A DNA stretch of 64,000 nucleotides from Mugil cephalus (lineage: Eukaryota > Chordata > Actinopteri > Mugiliformes > Mugilidae). The stretch lies in assembly GCF_022458985.1 (NCBI RefSeq), contig NC_061773.1, positions 3,292,001 through 3,356,000 on the forward strand, in the 5' to 3' direction. A program made the translations under genes and the position numbers. Under the pieces are notes generated by a model. The model was not told the DNA's origin. It saw only the letters and a list, made by a program, of their open reading frames with translations, and searched no databases. This document shows, one piece after another, positions 53,055 to 64,000 of the stretch (position 1 is its first letter; each line of letters starts with the position of its first letter).

Positions 53055-56000
53055 ACACGCACACACGGCGTCTTGATTTTCGTTCTTGTGTAATTGCTGT
53101 TACATTCTGTCCTAATTCCTGAGCTCCAGTTTATGCAGATCTATATCTTATCTAATTCTGTTGTTTTCTAATTGACTTAACTTAATATTGGATTTGACAA
53201 GTTTTGAAAAAGTCAACACCCTCCAGCTTCGTGCACTTGTGTTTCCACCACCGCACCAAATGAAGGTGTTGACGATGATGACTCCTGTCATTCTGTGTGT
53301 TACAGTTCAGTTTCTCTGTGAGGACCCTTGTGTGGGGTCAGATTCGAGTCAGAGGTCAAGCGTGTGAACTAGTTTCCTGCTTTAGCACCTCGGGCTGCTG
53401 ACAGCTCCACTCGCTTACTCAGGAGCAGAGCGGCGTGTGCGTGAGGTCAGACGGTGGTCATGTGACGCTACATTTGTCGTTCTCCTTTCTCCAAGAATGA
53501 GGCAGCTATGTTTCAAGACTAAAGAATTCCCTGTCGAAAAGGAACACATTTCTGGCATTGCTGAGATATGACGGCCCTCGTCCAGTCACAATTCATACGG
53601 TCTGTCAGACATGTACAGCAACTGTATTTTTTTTTTCTTTATCAGCCCATCAGTCACGCTTGAGGGACATCAGGGTCAAATGTTCAAGAATGAATAAGGG
53701 TTAGGCAGAAGGGAGAGGAAGAGCTGGTGGCGTGGGTGAGTCGGAGACAGAGTGGTGCCCTCCTTTTATCAGATTAGTAGCGGGTTAGACCGACTTAGTG
53801 ATGGATGATAAGCAAGAAATACAAACAAATATACCATTAAATATGCAGGACCAAAAAAGAGAGTGCTAGACAGTCAGGTGGTAGACTTTGAGGAAAGTGG
53901 TTGATGGTGAATAGACAGAAGATCGTCTCTGACTCCTCGAACGGCATGATGGCAGAATAAAACCATGGCAAAGATCAGTGGAAGGGACCAGGAAAATAAA
54001 CAAAACATTCTGACATTTTCACAGTCCTAATTCGATCATATGCTTGTGCACCCTTAAGCACGTACTTCTAATCAAGTTTGTCACATTTTGCGCATTCATT
54101 GCGTTTTATCACTCGTGTTGCAGCTCATAAGGCTCTTTCCCCTCTCTTGTGCTCAGGCGACTGATGATTACACAGTGATTGGTCGCAGCCTGTTCAAGAA
54201 GGAGACCAACCTCCAGCTGTTTATGGGATTGAAGGTCACGCTGTCGACAGGCGAGACTGGTCTTATCGAGGGTGGGTTTGGACAGAGTGGGAAGTTCAAG
54301 ATTCGCGTGCCAGGTAAGGATCACGTCCAACCCATTCACTTTTAAACTAATGATTTCGATGAATAGATGCGTAAAAGGTAAGATGTGCGGTAAGTCTCCT
54401 TCTTCCTCAACACACACACCCAATTTCTCTATCTTTCCTTATATTTTGGGGTTTAGTGGACAGTTTTCAGGATGTGGTAAGAGCGGTAGGCCTGACATCC
54501 CGAGCCACATTCCCAGAATTCCTCCAGGGATAGCCTGTGTTCCGGGGGAAGTCTGATCAGTGTTTATTTTACCTTCTGTTGCTCAAAACCCACGACTCCA
54601 CACCGGGAGGGAAGGGAAAACAAAAACATTTAGAAAGAGAACCTTTACTTACATCCTTCTCACTGCCTTACTCCTGCGTACTCAAACGTCTCGGATATAA
54701 TGAGACACACATGAACATAATATAGACGTTCAGTGCCATTTGGGCAAGAATGTGAAAATAAGTTGAAGTGTATCTGTGTGCAGCCTGAACGTGTTGCAAC
54801 TCAGAACCATTTTATTCAGCAAAACATGCAAAATAGTGAATGTGTGGGGATGTTTTACTTCCCTTGATGAGTTATAATTAACCTCAGTTTAGTCCTATTC
54901 TGTTTATTCATATAGCAGCAAAAACTGACATCTTTGTGATTTTACATTTTTACCGTATGTTGCACGACTTTCTCTTGAATATTCCATGTGTCCTTTTACC
55001 TAAGGACACATGAATACAGTGGAGAGAACAAATGAAAAGTGTGTGTGTGTCTGTTTTCATGTAGACAGATACTTTTGTGTTGTTTATATCAATTGCTCCC
55101 TCCAGTATTTCTCCAACTGCAAGTAATGATTTCCTCTGTATATTAATCTGATAAGTGTTTGGTGAAATATTAATTCGCTGAAACATCTTGTCCACAACAT
55201 GTAAAAAGTAATTATTTAATCGTTTTCATAAATGTTTACATGGGTAGTTAAAGGAAAACAAGAACAGTACAGGTGTAAATACATCCACAGTGGCCTACTA
55301 CTGTTGCAGTATTACTTATAATTAATAAAACAAACAGAATCAGTTTGCCGTTATGCATGACACCACACACGCACTATAGACTTAGATTTATGCGTCTTTG
55401 CTGAATCCATGCAATAGTTTCCTACCCACAGACAGATTTGCAGTAACTACATGTTGCTATGACAAAGACAGCAGCAACTCTGATTGCATTTCCTGGTCCT
55501 TATCTCACTGCCTGGACACATGCACAACATTCATTCTCATTCTGCCTCCTACAAACCTTCTAATCAGATGTTCTCTCTCTCTTCCGAGTTGCAATGATTT
55601 CAGTGACAGTTCCTGTTGTTCAAAAAGTCCAGTTGTTGAATTTAGTTGCCGAGTAAAATGCATACAGCAGCCTGGGCCTCTCACCTAGGCTCATGTATAG
55701 CTATCGCACAGCTCAAGTCGGTGTAGCTGACTGACATAAAAGCCCTGAGGAACTGTGCATCACATCAGTCACTAATTTCTCCATGAGTGCATCATCACTG
55801 TTGTTGAAATGATTCACTCACATTGCTATGTTACAGTTTTTTTGTGGACCCGAGGGACAGTAAGTTGATCATTGCTTTACAGTCTTATCTGGTTTAAACA
55901 CAGAAAATAAAGTTATTTGTCCACCAAAGCCAATTTTTAACCATATTTGGTGCCTGTTGGGTGTTGGGTGTTCATTCTTGGACCCTCATATTTTCTGACT

Positions 56001-57136
56001 AGAAGGTCATAAGCATCCTTAACACCTCTCGTGAACATAAGCTGATTTTTTTTAGATATATCGTTCACCTTCCTCTTTACAGTTGGTCTATGCAGTGTTT
56101 TGATAGTTCTTGTACATTTTTACTTACAACTCTTACTTGCTTGTAGAAAAATACAAAAACGCTCCGTTGTGGACAATCGCCTAAAAATCCTCACATGTCA
56201 CTTGAGCTAAGATCGTTCCTGACTGGGTGTACATGAGTGTGTTTTGTGGTGGTAAACGGACGTTTCGAGCTGATCATAGATAGCGAGAAGAGATTTCTGG
56301 CTGCGCTGCAACCATAACAACCCTCACACTGGCATAATGATAACAAGAAGAATGCTGGCGCCGGTGTACGTGAGGTCAGACAGCCGGCGTGTAAAGCACT
56401 GAACCCAGAACATGTCTTACCTTCCGTGTGCAAGACGGCAAACAAACAGCCAGTTTCTGTCCTTGAACCACACAAAGACGAAAAGGCAGATATGATGGAG
56501 GAGGAGAAGTTGTAGTGCATGCATGAGCAGCACAACAACAACCCTGCATTCACACAGATAAAAAAAAAGCCCTGTTTAGGATTGCTGAGAACAAAGCCCA
56601 ACTGAAGGAAGAGTGTAGGCTGCATGTCAGTGACTGTGAGACAGAGACTCCAGGATCTGCTGTGACCTGGATTTCTGTACATTTTCAACAGTTACATGAG
56701 GAAGAGGAAGACATCAGTTGATCTCAGGTCAGCACTGGACAGCAACTGATACAGCACCTACTGCACACATAACAGAGAGGAAGAGATCATATCACGCATC
56801 AGATATATCTGCACTGACATGGTTAGGTTGACCTAAGTACTGTAGGGCTGTATGATTTATTACACACAATGATCTATCTCTGTGATTCTTGATTATTTTT
56901 TTAATATAGTAGATAATTTACTTTCGTACTTGACCTCCCCGTTTATTCCTTCAGAGGGTCTTCATCCAGAAACCAAGCAGCTGTTATCATCCACCTCTAA
57001 GAAGAAAGGAAAGAGCGGAGGCAAAGGTGGACCAGCAAACGAAGAGGAGCCCAAAGCAGATACTCAGCCTGTTAGCATTCACTTGCATTTCAAGCGCTAT
57101 ATCTTTGATCCCCATAAAAAGATGGTTCAGTCGTGA
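47020..57136 (+). CDS. eefsec: Selenocysteine-specific elongation factor (eEFSec)
   Basis: GTPase that delivers Sec-tRNA to ribosomes at UGA codons, with SECISBP2 and the SECIS element. Seven coding exons: 47020-47323, 49435-49642, 49857-49953, 50688-50852, 51969-52598, 54157-54313, 56955-57136 (TGA). They join in frame to 580 aa (human 596). G1 GHVDSGKT 20-27, switch RGIT 51-54, G3 DCPGH 88-92, G4 NKID 142-145 and G5-like AAK 181-183 are all present. Domains 2-3 follow (FSIRGQGTVMTGTV, FHITVGHETVM). The C-terminal domain 4 has DDYTVIGRSLFKKETNLQLF, FGQSGKFKIRVPG, a basic Lys/Gly-rich stretch that may aid nuclear or RNA contacts, and FKRYIFDPHKKMVQS. The start follows a long T-run acceptor and fits the family. 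Introns of up to 2.6 kb carry repeats. The pair with ruvbl1 supports the identity. Confidence 0.97.
47366..47808 (+). mobile_element. Tc1-like short element, both ends present
   Basis: The ends 'catcaggcataacattatga' (left) and 'ggtcataatgttttgcctga' (right) are inverted repeats. The interior joins the 'tgttctgct' 5' segment directly to the 3' DDE segment ('gttgacctggcctccaaatt', corresponding to V-L-T-W-P-P-N-S), so the first catalytic block is deleted. It sits in the first coding intron of eefsec and has no open transposase frame. Confidence 0.8.
47815..47880. repeat. Fragment of a common teleost interspersed repeat
   Basis: The segment 'cttccgtaccacttttgcac' followed by 'tagggtcgcgggggttgctg' and 'gagcctat' is a word order I know as a frequent repeat in fish genomes. 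Its exact class is not certain from this short piece. It lies next to the Tc1-like copy at 47366. Confidence 0.45.
50335..50365. repeat. 31 bp hairpin (15 bp arms, 1 nt centre)
   Basis: The arm 'agtcattggggaata' is followed after one A by its perfect reverse complement. It lies in the eefsec intron 49954-50687. No transposon ends were recognised around it. Confidence 0.85.
50853..51968 (+). other. eefsec: Fourth eefsec intron
   Basis: AT-rich intron of 1.1 kb. The first 270 bases (50880-51120) are more GC-rich, with repeated 'gga' words; the rest is AT-rich. Nothing recognised. Confidence 0.6.
52599..54156 (+). other. eefsec: Fifth eefsec intron
   Basis: The exon frame continues open for 82 codons past the donor (to a stop at 52842-52844). 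A CT-rich tract (about 53011-53054) and GC-richer segments follow. No exon or RNA gene recognised. Confidence 0.6.
54314..56954 (+). other. eefsec: Last eefsec intron
   Basis: A 2.6 kb intron. A minus-strand open frame of 165 codons (56191-56688) has no recognisable domain, low-complexity Ser/Cys content and no splice or promoter support, so it is not called as a gene. No repeat family was recognised. Confidence 0.55.
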
Positions 57137-57771
57137 CCTCTGCTGCATGCGCTCCACACTGACACTGTGTTGCAGTGCTGGTGACAGAGAAGCTTCAGCC
57201 TCAGAGGTCTTGTAGAGGTGAGGTGAATAACATCTTGTGTATTGGGGCGATGTCAACCCCCCCACCCTCCAGAGATGGAGACAGTCTGTTGAAATGCAGC
57301 GATTGTGGAATGCTGAACGCATGTGAAACAATGATTGTTTTATCTCCCTTTAAAGAGCTGGAGTTAATCCTGTTTGCTCCATCACAAGGGTGAAAGCTTG
57401 ATCTGCTCTTCTTAATGCATTTGATGTGTCTTTGGAAAAAAAAAAAACTCTACTTTTGTTCTTCTTTGCAGATATCGTCATAACCGATTTTTCTGACTTG
57501 CAAGTTTTCTCTCAGTGTGTTTCTAATTCTGCTTAGCCCTAATTGGCATAAAGACATTAGCTTTATAGAAATACTGAACTCGACATGTTTGCACAATTCC
57601 ATCACTCCCAGTGTCTTTCTAGCTGGGATAGGGATCTGTTATACAGCAGGTTTGGATTAATTTTCTCCTTATTATATGTCTCTATTCTGGTATTGCTTCT
57701 TTTCATAATTTTCTTTAATGGCGGTTGATTATGTTCATGCCTGATTTTAACTGAATGCTGATATTGTGACA

Positions 57772-57777
57772 AATAAA
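57772..57777 (+). terminator. eefsec: Candidate eefsec polyadenylation signal
   Basis: AATAAA in 'gacaaataaaacaa' lies 636 bases after the eefsec stop and is followed by GT-rich sequence ('tttttgtgtgatcattggttg'), as expected downstream of a cleavage site. Confidence 0.55.
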
Positions 57778-58626
57778 ACAAACTCCTGCTCTAGGAGATG
57801 ATTTTTGTGTGATCATTGGTTGTACACTTTATTATTTATTCAAAAACATCTGTTGGCAATGGAAACCATATTTGTGGACAAACACTATATTCGCAGATTG
57901 TTAGCTACAGCTATGAAACCTTTTTCATAATCTATCATAATCTAAATATAAATTACACACTAAATACATATTCAATTTAAAATAATCTAAATCGTCTGTG
58001 GTTGCTTTCTCCACTGCAAAACATAATGGTCACATATCCTCTGATGTTCTGATTTTATTTAATTCTTATAAAGTCCCAGCTTAAACTCATTTCCATAAGA
58101 CGTGTATGTATTTCTGTAGCATGCAACACGAAGCTGTGTTGAACTGCGCTGCTAAAATGATTTCAATACAGGTTATGAGTCGTGGACATTATGTCATTTT
58201 CATTGTATTTGTGATTATGGATGCAGTGTTGGATTTATAATATGATCTATTAAATTGAGTTAAAAAATTAATCATTGGAGAATTTGGAAATTGTATGTGT
58301 TACACTGCGTATGGATTATCACGTGAAGAAGAAATATTCTGCATATACTTAACATTGTTTCTTTTTTTAATTTAAAATAATCCTTGCATCAGTCATGCAT
58401 AGAAAATAATAAAAGTCTTTTGTTAATTGTACAAACTGTGGCTGACTGAGCTAACTGTCCAGGCTGGAAATGGTCTCATCTCTGAGTGTCTGTGTGTCCG
58501 TCCTGTCTCAGGGGAGTTGTGGGGAGGATGCAGTGAGAGTGCAGGACGCTCAGTATGTAGAGGATGATGTCAGCAAACTGTCCCTGTGAACGGCGACTCT
58601 ATCTCAGCAGGAATCTCTGGAAATTG

Positions 58627-58682
58627 GAGAGAGAGAGAGAGAGAGAGGGAATGAGGGAGGGAGGGAGGGAAGGAGGGAGGGG
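58627..58682. repeat. (GA)n and (GGGA)n purine tract
   Basis: About ten GA units followed by repeated 'gggagggagggaaggagg'. Purine-pyrimidine asymmetry may favour triplex or G-quadruplex structure on the plus strand. Confidence 0.9.
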
Positions 58683-59854
58683 CCGCAGGAGCAAGAGGGG
58701 ACACTGGAAGGATTGTTCCTCTGAGTGACAGTCCTTTTAGTCTTATCTCCTCTCGTCCCTCTTATAGAAAACCAGACAGGAAAAAAAGTCGCTTTTTACT
58801 CTTGTGTCTCTCCAATTTCTCTTTCTTGCTCAACTCTCTTTCATTCTCCTTTTGTTTTTTATTGAAAACATTCATCTCTTGTCTGTTAATGGTCTCATCT
58901 GTAGGCGGCGAAGGGAATTATATTTTAAGATCCTAAATATCTCTGTTAACGTTATACTTAAACATGACATGACCAAGACGATGATGCGTGTATTTGTGGC
59001 GTTGCTGCAGCGTGATCAGATGAATGTGAGAGTATTTTAAAGACCATTAACTGAGTTCATGTTTGCCAGATCTGAATACAACATCTAATCTTCATCTTTA
59101 TATCCGTGTCCTTTAACACACAAACAACAAAACCAATCTGGAATCACAACATAATTGATAAATGAATTTGCATTATGCTCTAATAGAAAATGATTACCTT
59201 CATCCTTCTTGGCTTGATAAAGATCCTCCCGTTTCATTAATACAAGCGCGGGAGTGTGGGTGCAGCGCATTTCCCCCAATATGTTTTAACATGCATACTA
59301 ATCCTGTTGTGTTGAGCGTGTGTGTGAGTGAGAGAGACACTACAGTCCTTATGAGCTTAGGTGAAGATGTTTGACTAATCTGCTTTTAGAGCTGATTGTG
59401 GTGGGAGGAGGCAGACAGCCAGGGAGGCTATGGGACGGCAGCTGGGAGCGTGTTCTCACCTCAGTGCAGTGGACGGGGATCACGTCTTCTTCCAAAGACA
59501 ACGGCAACCTTTTGGCCTCATATCCTTGACTATAATTTCTCTTAAGACTTACCATATTTATCTCCTTTTAAATCACCCCCTCTTCCTCCGAACACACAAG
59601 GCAGAGCCACGATGGTTTTCTCTTCAATAACCCCTGTCCTTTTTTTTTTCTTTTTTTGTTTTTGCTGGCGACCTCCAGGTCAGCCGGGAGTCGAGGGTCA
59701 GCGTCTGAGCTCCTGAATGTTTATAGATGGGGAAACAGCCACTGATGAGCGCAGATAACGGGGCGAGAGAAAGAAACGATAGGGAACAGGACTATTGTGG
59801 CTGGATTATTGACAAGGCAGAGGAGGAGGGCAGGAGGAAAGTGGTTCAAGGCAG

Positions 59855-59965
59855 AGAAGCTTGAAAAGACTAATTAGCAGCTATTTGCCTGATAAATGGA
59901 TGCAACATTAATTAACAATTTCGCCAGTGGGGAGGTGGTTAGGCAGCTAACATTCTCTTAAATAC
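59855..59965. promoter_or_regulatory. Candidate conserved non-coding segment A
   Basis: It contains 'gactaattagcagc', 'gataaatgg' and 'cattaattaacaat' within 60 bases: two homeobox-core TAATTA/TTAATTAA sites plus a GATA core, in otherwise complex, repeat-free sequence. It was called on motif density alone. Confidence 0.25.
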
Positions 59966-60235
59966 ACCCCTGACTAATGTATTCCCTTCTTTATTGTTTG
60001 ACGTCAACTTATAAGCTGCTCCAGATATCATTTTCAACATTTCTCTGTCTTCGTACAAGCAGCTCCGCTCAAGTGTCACAATGCAAACCTGCCTACAATC
60101 AAAGTTTTAACAGCGTCACCTCTGACAGAAATGATTATTTGGTGACAGAAGCTATACTTTGCCATCAGCTTAACTATACTAATGAGCACAGGCACAGATA
60201 GAATCACGCTCAGCCCCCCCACCCCCCAGCGCCTC

Positions 60236-60385
60236 TAAACCTGCGCGTGCAAATATAATTAGCTGTGATTAAAATGGGCATTGTTTAATGAATGCCTCTG
60301 AAGCCTCTTTCAGATGACTTTTCCATTTCCGGTGCTGCTTATCTCCGCTCCTCCCATCAGCTGTCCAAATCTCCTCTAGGTGTTT
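60236..60385. promoter_or_regulatory. Candidate conserved non-coding segment B
   Basis: A dense mix of 'ataattagctgtgatt', 'cattgtttaatgaatg', an ETS-like 'atttccgg', 'cttatct' (reverse GATA) and an E-box-like 'cagctg', without repeats. It resembles developmental enhancers in composition. Function is not demonstrated. Confidence 0.25.
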
Positions 60386-60519
60386 TGTATCTTGACATAT
60401 GCCTTCTTTGTAAATAGCAGATGCGAATGTGAGCCCACATTTTATACTAGAATGAAGTTATTCACCTACAAATGGTTTCACTCGTCAGAGACAGTTCCAG
60501 AGACAGTCAGCATCTAACA

Positions 60520-60615
60520 GATACTTGATCAGTTTGGGATCTAGTGAATCTGGAGGTCAGGTCAACACCTTGTGCTGTTCTTCATGTTTTTTTAGTTGTT
60601 CCTAAAGTGTTTGTG

Positions 60616-60665
<50 letters not shown>

Positions 60666-60853
60666 TGTTATTGCTATGGGGTGGGGGTGTCCGGTCTGGT
60701 CTAGGTGGGTGCTACATGTTTAAGAAGCATTCATATGAATACCAGGTCCAAAAGTTTTCCAGCAGAACATTGAATTGTCACAAGATGGTCAATGTTATTC
60801 CCTTCTCCTGTCTCCTCCTCCTGGTTTTAATGTTGTGGCGGATCTGTGTATGA
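60520..60853 (-). mobile_element. Tc1-like short element, partial
   Basis: It carries the minus-strand DDE remnant ('gttgacctgacctccagatt' on the reverse strand), an internal TG run and the 'ccagcagaacattgaattgt' 5' segment in the same order as the copy at 44030. The outer terminus on the left side was not found. Confidence 0.65.
60611..60663. repeat. (TG)n microsatellite
   Basis: About 26 TG units with one GC interruption, located at the same internal position where the copy at 44030 has a shorter TG run, so it grew inside the transposon. Confidence 0.95.
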
Positions 60854-63800
60854 CGTAAGCCTACACTGTACAGCGCCTCAGGCCCTTCTCTCTACCACAA
60901 CAATGGTAATGGACATTTGTTGTCGCCATCAACCGCTTTTCTTATTTAGTCTGTGATCTTTCATTAAACATATAACATTTTTTTTTTATCTGGAGCATCA
61001 TATTTTTCCTTGATGCTTCCCAGGCTCTATTTGTTCCTGACCAACAGAGTCATTGAACCCAAATTAACTTCTCCACCATAGGCCGTACTGTAGGCTTCTC
61101 CATCCCTGTTGCTCATATAAAACACATTGCAAAGAGAGTGCCTGAGCGGAAATATCAAATAACAGAAGTAAAACTCCGGTATACTGCCTAATGAGACTTA
61201 CCGGGGCTGAATAGCTCAATCAGCACTGTGTGAACCAGTCTGACAAGGGCGTGAATGGACATTCATTTATATTTTAATTTATAAAATTGCCACAATACCT
61301 CTTACTACACAGTAAATGTGTTGTAGATTTTTGGCTTCTTCCCACCATCTAAAGACATGCTCATTAGGTTACCTGATGATCACAGGTATGAGCGTGAATT
61401 GTTGTCTGTCTCTCTGTGTAAGTCAAATATTTCACAATAGTAATAATTTTCCCTCAAGAAAAGCTGTTAGCGAGTAGCTCCAAAAAAACCAATGTTCTTT
61501 GCATTTTAAAGAGGCCCGTTAGCTGACCTGCCCACAACTGTTTTAAGGCCTGAGCAGCACCGTAAAGAACAGAAAAGCTATTAAACCTGGTCCTGTGTCA
61601 TCACTGAGTTTTTTGCATCTCTCCTCCTGTCTCATTTACACAAACTGAAAAACATGCAAATCAGGGCTGGCGCCTCCATAAAGCAATGTATTGATATACA
61701 TTTTCCACGCGCTGGCACACGCACAAACGGCAGCCTGTTTTTTTTTTAGCGCCGCTGACATCCTTTTAATCTCCTTCCTCATCACCTCGTGCTGAGGGGA
61801 CGGTCGGTGAAAGGCAGAGGCTGATGGGTGAAGAATGACAGTCGATCATTACAGCTGAGCTCAGCAGAGTCCGGCCGTCTGGGTCAGAGGTCACCTGCAG
61901 CAGCACCTTGACAAAAAGTCAGACAGTTTTCTTTCTGCGCCTGTCGATGTCATGTTGTCCATCATTCACGGTCACACACATGGACACGTGGGGGACACAC
62001 ATACACACCAGCGGATGTGACTCAGATTGGTGAGAAGAGCAAAAGCTGAAAGGAAACTGCTGTGATGGACATCAAGTTCATAACAGCAGCAAGATTTTTC
62101 TTTGATAGCTTTACTCTATTATTCAGCCTCTATATATTTAAGCCCCACACCTTATGTATAGTTTACAGATAGCATATGGCAGAACAAGTATATCTGCCAC
62201 TGCATTTCAGCTGCATTTCAAATAATAACTAATGTATCTAAATGTAACTAATAAGTGTTTCCATTATGACTTAACCTACTAGTGATTTATTCTCAAAACC
62301 AAAACATGAAAAATGCCCAAATAGGTCCGATAAAATATCTTGTTTTTCTATCAACAGTCAAAACCTATGACAAGTGGGAATGTGTACTCCGCTAATGTTT
62401 AGTATTTTTATTTTAATATCAGTTCCAAAAATATTGACTGCTTATTATTTTTCTGGTCAAATAGTCTGTTCAGTATTTAGTCTGTTGTTATTCAGTGATA
62501 TTTAAATATGTGTGCCAGGTAATCAATATGCGAGCTGATATTAGCTCATTATAGGCGTGTAGCATTCATGCAAGTGTTGGTCATGTAACGTAGATATTAT
62601 AATACAGAAATTCTGCAGCTGTTGTCTATGTTTGAGATGTCAGATATCCACATTAGTACATACCCGCAGTAGTTTGAATAACAAAGTTAAGCAGTCCTTG
62701 TCATAAGTGTATATATTCATGTAAAAATGACGACATCTAATATTTCAACAGTCAACATCAAAAATCTCTCAGTCTCTATTGTGTATGTTGACCAGTAAGG
62801 TGAAGACACATTTGAGATGAAGAAAGTAGAAAAACTGAAGATGAGCTACGATACAGTATTACAAACCAGGCCATACTTTTCTTTTTATCCACAGTTATAA
62901 TGTTCCCCACTGTTGCCTTCAGCTCAGCATCGAGCCTCAACTATTGTTAAATGATAGGATTTTGGTTTGGGATCCAGTGTAGCTACAAAAATGTTTCCAG
63001 TAATTATGTTAAACTAACGTAGTAATGAATTTGCTGGAAAGGCCCGGAGCAGTTCCCTTTCCAGCATTCTGTTACTGCTGAGGGGACATCAGGGAGCAGG
63101 GAGGAGGGTTTAAAACACAGGGCCCAGAAGTTAAGTTGCTGCTGATGGGGTCATGTGACGTGTAGGGTCATGTGAAAAGTCACTTACACTCTGGATAACC
63201 TTGTAAAAGATGTCAAAGAGATGTCAACTATTCTTGGATCTTCATGCTTGTTTTACAATGTAATGAAATGTCTTCAGGGAGTCCATCTGGCCTCCTGGAA
63301 CCCAGAGGTATATGATATGCTTCAGCTAGTCAACAAACACGAACGTCCTAAACAGAAGGAACCGGCCCTAACTCACTCCTCATGTGTCAAGTTATGCCAT
63401 TAGGTTTCTGAATCCATTGAGCCTACAATATGTTGAACTAATTATTTAATTTATAAATAAGAGCAGTCCAAACAGTATCATGTTCACGTTAATGGATCTG
63501 ACGTAAACAAATCTGATAATTAAATGGAAAAATTTGAACAGCATTCTCCTTAATAAATAAATAAATAAAAAAGTTATAAAAAAAGTTATTAAAAGTGGAA
63601 TTGCAAAAGTTGTATGTTTGATAAATGGAAATCTGAATGCACTGAGAAGGGAAGCCGGTCAGACATGAACAGTGTTATCATTCATTTGTCTATGACACAC
63701 AGACACACTTATTGTGGTGAGTGTGTCTGTCTGTGTTGGTTTTGGAGCTACTTGCTGCATGTGGAAACAATGCTGAGTGTGAATCATCACATTTACGTTG

Positions 63801-63947
63801 TATGAAAAACAAAGTAATTTGCTGCAGAAAGCTAAAATGCTAGCTGAAAAAAAAGGTGATTAGACAAGCTATAGTTATCTGTGAATTTATCACTGCAAGT
63901 TTTTTTTGTTTTTTGTTTTTTTTTACCTAAATGCAGCCATTGCATCA

Positions 63948-64000
63948 GCCACAACATTAAAACCACTGACAGGAGAAGTTAATAACATTGAGCATCTTGT
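63948..64000 (+). mobile_element. Tc1-like left end, cut by window edge
   Basis: The terminus 'atcagccacaacattaaaac' followed by 'cactgacaggagaag' and 'taataacattgagcatcttg' matches the opening of the copies at 1065 and 47366. The remainder is outside the window. Confidence 0.65.

Larger units (their letters stand above)
57800..64000. other. Gene-poor 3' flank of eefsec
   Basis: No gene is supported over 6.2 kb. Contents seen are a purine-rich (GA/GGGA) tract 58627-58682, a TG repeat 60611-60663 within a Tc1-like copy, a Tc1-like terminus at the window edge, and long single-copy-looking stretches with homeobox- and GATA-like words. In human the region beyond EEFSEC leads to DNAJB8 and GATA2, so regulatory elements are plausible but unproven. 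Confidence 0.5.

Noticed and set aside
56191-56688. Minus-strand open frame of 165 codons in the last eefsec intron
   Set aside because: No domain, Ser/Cys-rich low complexity, no promoter or splice context, antisense within an intron. Most likely chance.

Overview
The window is nuclear DNA of a vertebrate, almost certainly a teleost fish. The evidence is GT-AG introns, long AT-rich non-coding stretches, CA/TG and TATACATA microsatellites, several Tc1/mariner elements of types common in fish, and six genes whose products match vertebrate families along their whole length. Nothing bacterial is present. Exon coordinates were read by hand from splice sites and reading frame. For the five complete genes the summed coding length keeps an open frame and gives a family-typical protein: 684 aa for prkcd, 541 for rft1, 77 for mustn1, 456 for ruvbl1 and 580 for eefsec.

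Layout, left to right. Positions 1-3764 hold no exon I can support and are probably intron or 5' flank of fgd5; they carry two transposon remnants. The 3' part of fgd5 (Cdc42 guanine-nucleotide exchange factor) runs from 3765 to 13390 on the plus strand; its N-terminal part lies off the window or was not found. After a 4 kb spacer, a CpG-rich segment and probable non-coding first exon (to 17737) lead into prkcd (protein kinase C delta, 20482-29300, plus). rft1 (ER membrane protein of N-glycosylation) is at 31257-33645, plus. A transposon-rich spacer follows, then mustn1 (small muscle/skeletal nuclear protein, 36932-37509, plus). ruvbl1 (AAA+ ATPase, 38434-46226) is on the minus strand, tail-to-tail with mustn1. 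Its last intron contains a complete Tc1 element with a full-length 340-codon transposase. ruvbl1 is head-to-head with eefsec (selenocysteine-specific elongation factor, 47020-57136, plus), and the two share a 793 bp intergenic region. The last 6.9 kb contain no recognisable gene; they hold simple repeats, transposon remnants and some homeobox- and GATA-motif-rich segments that could be regulatory.

These genes do not form one pathway; the block is conserved neighbourhood rather than an operon. ruvbl1-eefsec is a vertebrate gene pair, and prkcd, rft1 and mustn1 lie together on human 3p21. I found no new enzymatic or defence system. The most unusual items are the young Tc1 copy with identical 204 bp inverted repeats, a family of short Tc1-like derivatives sharing one internal deletion, a 46 bp perfect palindrome in the first prkcd intron, a conserved caspase-type site whose P1 codon is split by an intron in prkcd, and a stop-free 78 nt intron in rft1.
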